Shown in pieces: positions 5,819 to 7,385 of a stretch of DNA of 7,385 nucleotides. Origin of the DNA: Planctomycetales bacterium. Lineage in GTDB: Bacteria; Planctomycetota; Planctomycetia; Isosphaerales; Isosphaeraceae. The position numbers and the translations under genes were made by a program. Position 1 is the first letter of the stretch. The number at the start of each line of letters is the position of its first letter. The notes under the pieces are model-generated. The model was given only the letters and a program-made list of their open reading frames with translations, ran no database searches and had not been told where the DNA came from. The stretch is from contig DAHZZC010000028.1 in NCBI GenBank assembly GCA_027435495.1, positions 1 through 7,385 on the forward strand, written 5' to 3'.

Positions 5819-6121
5819 ATGCCCATTCACGACTGGACCCGTGAGGAGCCGGGGGACTTTCGCCATGATTGGGACGAGTTCACCGACGAGCCCTTCGACC
5901 AGCCCGAAGGCAAGCCCCTGATCGTTGCCTCCTACCGCGGGGGCGAGACCCCGACCGCTTATGTGGAATCGATCGGGGTCGGTGATGAACGGCCCACGCT
6001 GTCGATCTTCCTCTCCGAGACCCGATACATCTCCGCGCCGCTGGAGCCGACCCACCAGCAAGCCTGGGCCGACTCCCCGGCGGTGCTCCGGGGACTCGTC
6101 GAGCCGACAGGACATGGATGA
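5819..6121 (+). pseudogene. Internally deleted remnant of an MPIHDWTR-type (DUF4058-like) planctomycete protein
   Basis: The 100-residue frame starts MPIHDWTREEPGDFRHDW, the N-terminal tag I recognise from an uncharacterised planctomycete/cyanobacterial family of about 250 residues related to DUF4058. It passes directly into DEFTDEPFDQPEGKPLIVAS (19-38), then TAYVESIGVGDERPTLSIFL (46-65) and SETRYISAPLEPTHQQAW (66-83), which correspond to that family's C-terminal quarter. The 150 or so residues normally between them, including the PDVLTL-type and Pro-Gly-Asn-Lys-type segments, are missing without loss of frame. The junction lies near residues 17-20. AAAGGAG at 5797-5803 precedes it at long spacing; GTG 5813 is an alternative start with better spacing. 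The family match is from memory and was not searched. It may be a non-functional relic or a translated mini-protein. Confidence 0.6.
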
Positions 6122-6137
6122 GAGGCTTGCATCGCGC

Positions 6138-6161
6138 GGGCGGCCGGGACCCTTGCCGCCC
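6138..6161. terminator. Hairpin between convergent genes
   Basis: GGGCGGC (6138-6144) and GCCGCCC (6155-6161) form a perfect 7-bp GC stem with a 10-nt loop. A second small stem, TCCCTA/TAGGGA with loop AAGA (6164-6179), follows and overlaps the stop codon of the minus-strand gene. The position between the ends of two converging frames fits transcription termination or mRNA 3'-end protection. No T-run follows on either strand, so this is only a candidate. Confidence 0.35.
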
Positions 6162-6166
6162 GATCC

Positions 6167-6883
6167 CTAAAGATAGGGAACTTCCTGAGCCTCCTTCGGG
6201 GCCTCGTTGCTCGAAGGCACGGGAGGGGCTGGCGGCGCCTCCTCGTCCGGCGGAACGTTCTGATCGACGTTCGGGAGATCGTCGGACGACGGCGATGGCC
6301 GCACTGGTGCCATCGGGGCTGGGGCCGACTGAGGGAACGTTTCATCCAGGGGCGGTTTCTCGAAAGGCGTGCGATCGTTGGGCTGGCGAGGGCTCTCGAG
6401 TTTCACCTGGGCGACGAAGTATCGATAGCGGTTCCCGGCGTCATAACCGCTGATCAGGATCTCCTGGCCGGGCGAGAGCGACCGCATCGCCCGACCCAGA
6501 TCATTGTGGTTCCGTATCCGCCAGTAGCGGCCGGTCCCGCGCTCGACGACCCAGGTTAGGATATCGCCGGGAATCAGCGACGTCGTCGGGCCGTAGACAA
6601 AACCCCCGTTCGGGAGATGGCGCCGGACGCGTACGCAGGCCGCGGGCGAGGACGGGTCGGTACGGAGAACTCTCACGCCGCAGACCCGCCCGTTGTCGAA
6701 GTTGCCCACGACAATCCCGAGTCGGGGCGGCTGTAATCGCTCGAGGTCGGCTCGCCCCGGTGGCATCGGGGTCGACATGTTCCTGGCCTCCTGCCCGGAC
6801 GATTGACCCGGACCGTCCATCCCGAGGATCGCCGCGAGGATGAGCGTAGGGATCGGGGCGCGGCCCCGTCGCATTGCGAACAT
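6167..6883 (-). CDS. Exported PDZ-like domain protein with proline-rich C-terminal tail
   Basis: The product is 238 residues and I do not recognise a named gene. The N terminus is a signal peptide: basic MFAMRRGR, hydrophobic core IPTLILAAILGM (11-22), then a Gly/Ser-rich cleavage region around 25-33. Residues 55-163 read like a PDZ domain: LGIVVGNFDNGRVCGVRVL (55-73), DPSSPAA (76-82), LIPGDILTWV (103-112), NHNDLGRAMRSLSPGQEIL (125-143) and YRYFVAQVKL (153-162). The pattern 'GI.V..V..SPA...PGD.I......dL..a....G..' is the usual PDZ ground plan, with an insertion at about 83-102. The remainder (164-238) is rich in Pro, Ala, Glu and Asp and probably disordered. The start is well supported by AAGGAG (plus-strand CTCCTT 6892-6897) eight bases before ATG. 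It probably acts outside the cytoplasmic membrane, perhaps as a scaffold or protease-associated factor, but no catalytic domain is present. Confidence 0.8.
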   Translation of the reverse strand: MFAMRRGRAPIPTLILAAILGMDGPGQSSGQEARNMSTPMPPGRADLERLQPPRLGIVVGNFDNGRVCGVRVLRTDPSSPAACVRVRRHLPNGGFVYGPTTSLIPGDILTWVVERGTGRYWRIRNHNDLGRAMRSLSPGQEILISGYDAGNRYRYFVAQVKLESPRQPNDRTPFEKPPLDETFPQSAPAPMAPVRPSPSSDDLPNVDQNVPPDEEAPPAPPVPSSNEAPKEAQEVPYL

Positions 6884-6891
6884 TTTGATCG

Positions 6892-6897
6892 CTCCTT
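6892..6897 (-). promoter_or_regulatory. Strong Shine-Dalgarno of the PDZ-like gene
   Basis: On the minus strand this reads AAGGAG, eight bases before the ATG at 6881-6883. It is among the best ribosome binding sites in the window and fixes the start of the exported protein. Confidence 0.75.
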
Positions 6898-6922
6898 ATG
6901 GAAGTGAGGGAGGGCGGCGCGC

Positions 6923-6952
6923 GGACCGTCCTCGCCGTGCGAGGGTCAGTCC
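6923..6952. other. Hairpin in the leader of the PDZ-like gene
   Basis: CCTCGC (6930-6935) pairs with GCGAGG (6939-6944) around CGT, and the outer GGAC (6923-6926) can pair with GTCC (6949-6952). On the minus strand it sits about 25-55 nt upstream of the ribosome binding site. It could be a 5'-UTR structure or part of the 3' end of the upstream gene's message; the sequence alone does not say which. Confidence 0.4.
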
Positions 6953-7009
6953 GGGCTCGTCCGCAAGCCACGGTTTCGCCGCGCGCCCCTGTTATCCGAG
7001 GACTACTCG

Positions 7010-7072
7010 GCCCGGCATCGCCGCCTGGACGCCGGGCACGCGGCCGTCAAGATCGAACGGAAGGGACGGCCG
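7010..7072 (-). terminator. Two adjacent GC-rich hairpins downstream of the Cys/Tyr-rich gene
   Basis: The first inverted repeat met by a minus-strand transcript is CGGCCGTC/GACGGCCG (7041-7048 with 7065-7072), a perfect 8-bp stem with a 16-nt loop, 11 nt past the stop codon. The second is GCCCGGC/GCCGGGC (7010-7016 with 7031-7037), a 7-bp stem with a 14-nt loop. Neither has a T-run. Position and strength suggest transcript-end structures for the upstream gene, separating it from the PDZ-like gene, but this is inferred. Confidence 0.4.
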
Positions 7073-7083
7073 AGGTGAGACGA

Positions 7084-7385
7084 TCAGGCGGCGTAATAGA
7101 GGTACTCGACGACGTAGGCCTTCTTGCCGGCGACCAGCGGGTTCGCGTCGGCCCCTTCCTTGGTGAAGTACCGCTGAACGATCTCGGCGGCGCCGGTCAC
7201 GGGATTGGTCTGGTAGACGTGCCACACGCGGTAGGTGTTGTAGTAAGTCGGATAGACCCAGTCACAAGTATAGTAGCAGGGGTAGCACGTGTAAGTGACG
7301 CACGTCTTGTGGCAGGCGCTGGCCTTGTCGCTGCTACCCAGCATCATCGCCACGCCGAACAGTGCCGACAGGATTGCCTTACGCA
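7084..7385 (-). CDS. Small secreted Cys/Tyr-rich protein (start codon one base outside the window)
   Basis: The minus-strand frame runs to the right edge, where the last two bases are TG of a probable ATG followed by CGT AAG. The complete product would be 100 residues. It begins (M)RKAILSALFGVAMMLGSS, a textbook signal peptide, with likely cleavage after DKASA (residue 24). The mature part has five Cys in the spacing C-x3-C-x4-C-x2-C-x3-C (residues 25, 29, 34, 37, 41) interleaved with Tyr (TYTCYPCYYTC), and 14 Tyr among 76 residues. The C-terminal half, AAEIVQRYFTKEGADANPLV then KKAYVVEYLYYAA, looks like a compact beta structure. A start at GTG 7351-7353 would cut away most of the signal peptide and is unlikely. 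I do not recognise the family. Cys/Tyr density suggests disulfide or metal-bound surface material; function is unknown. Confidence 0.78.
   Translation of the reverse strand, partial: RKAILSALFGVAMMLGSSDKASACHKTCVTYTCYPCYYTCDWVYPTYYNTYRVWHVYQTNPVTGAAEIVQRYFTKEGADANPLVAGKKAYVVEYLYYAA

Noticed and set aside
5320..5826. Small minus-strand frames with recurring CRRELLLPTRT-like peptides
   Set aside because: The shared peptide is just the translation of the duplicated DNA repeat in its different copies, with no coding signal.

Overview
The window looks like a chromosomal segment of a high-GC planctomycete, probably of the Isosphaeraceae. This is inferred from the flavour of the Dxs, DUF433-type and MPIHDWTR-type proteins and from the exported, low-complexity-tailed hypothetical proteins. 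No marker gene is present to prove the lineage.

Region 1 (1-4923, + strand) is a conserved housekeeping cluster. It holds the 3' end of xseA, then xseB, a farnesyl-diphosphate-synthase-type ispA, dxs and nadK. XseA and XseB form exonuclease VII. Dxs makes 1-deoxy-D-xylulose 5-phosphate at the head of the MEP isoprenoid pathway. IspA condenses the resulting C5 units into FPP. NadK supplies NADP(H), which the MEP reductoisomerase step consumes. The ispA and dxs genes overlap by one base and nadK starts 16 nt after dxs, so these three are almost certainly co-transcribed. A 285-nt non-coding gap separates xseB from ispA and could hold an internal promoter.

Region 2 (4924-6121) is a decayed zone. 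It contains a minus-strand DUF433-type gene with an in-frame amber codon at an expected tyrosine position, and a plus-strand gene remnant that keeps only the N-terminal tag and C-terminal quarter of a larger planctomycete family. Between them, five copies of a 28-nt REP-like palindromic unit occur in both orientations. They include two 108-bp copies about 94% identical, and compensatory stem changes show that the hairpin is preserved. No associated transposase is in the window.

Region 3 (6122-7385, - strand) carries two exported proteins. One has a signal peptide, a PDZ-like domain and a proline-rich acidic tail. The other is a 100-residue Cys/Tyr-rich secreted protein whose ATG lies one base outside the window. 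They are separated by about 200 nt with several strong hairpins.

The most notable observations are the SSB-like C-terminal tip (DDLPF) on XseB, the REP/BIME-like array, the single amber lesion in the DUF433 gene, the internally deleted gene remnant and the Cys/Tyr-rich exported protein.
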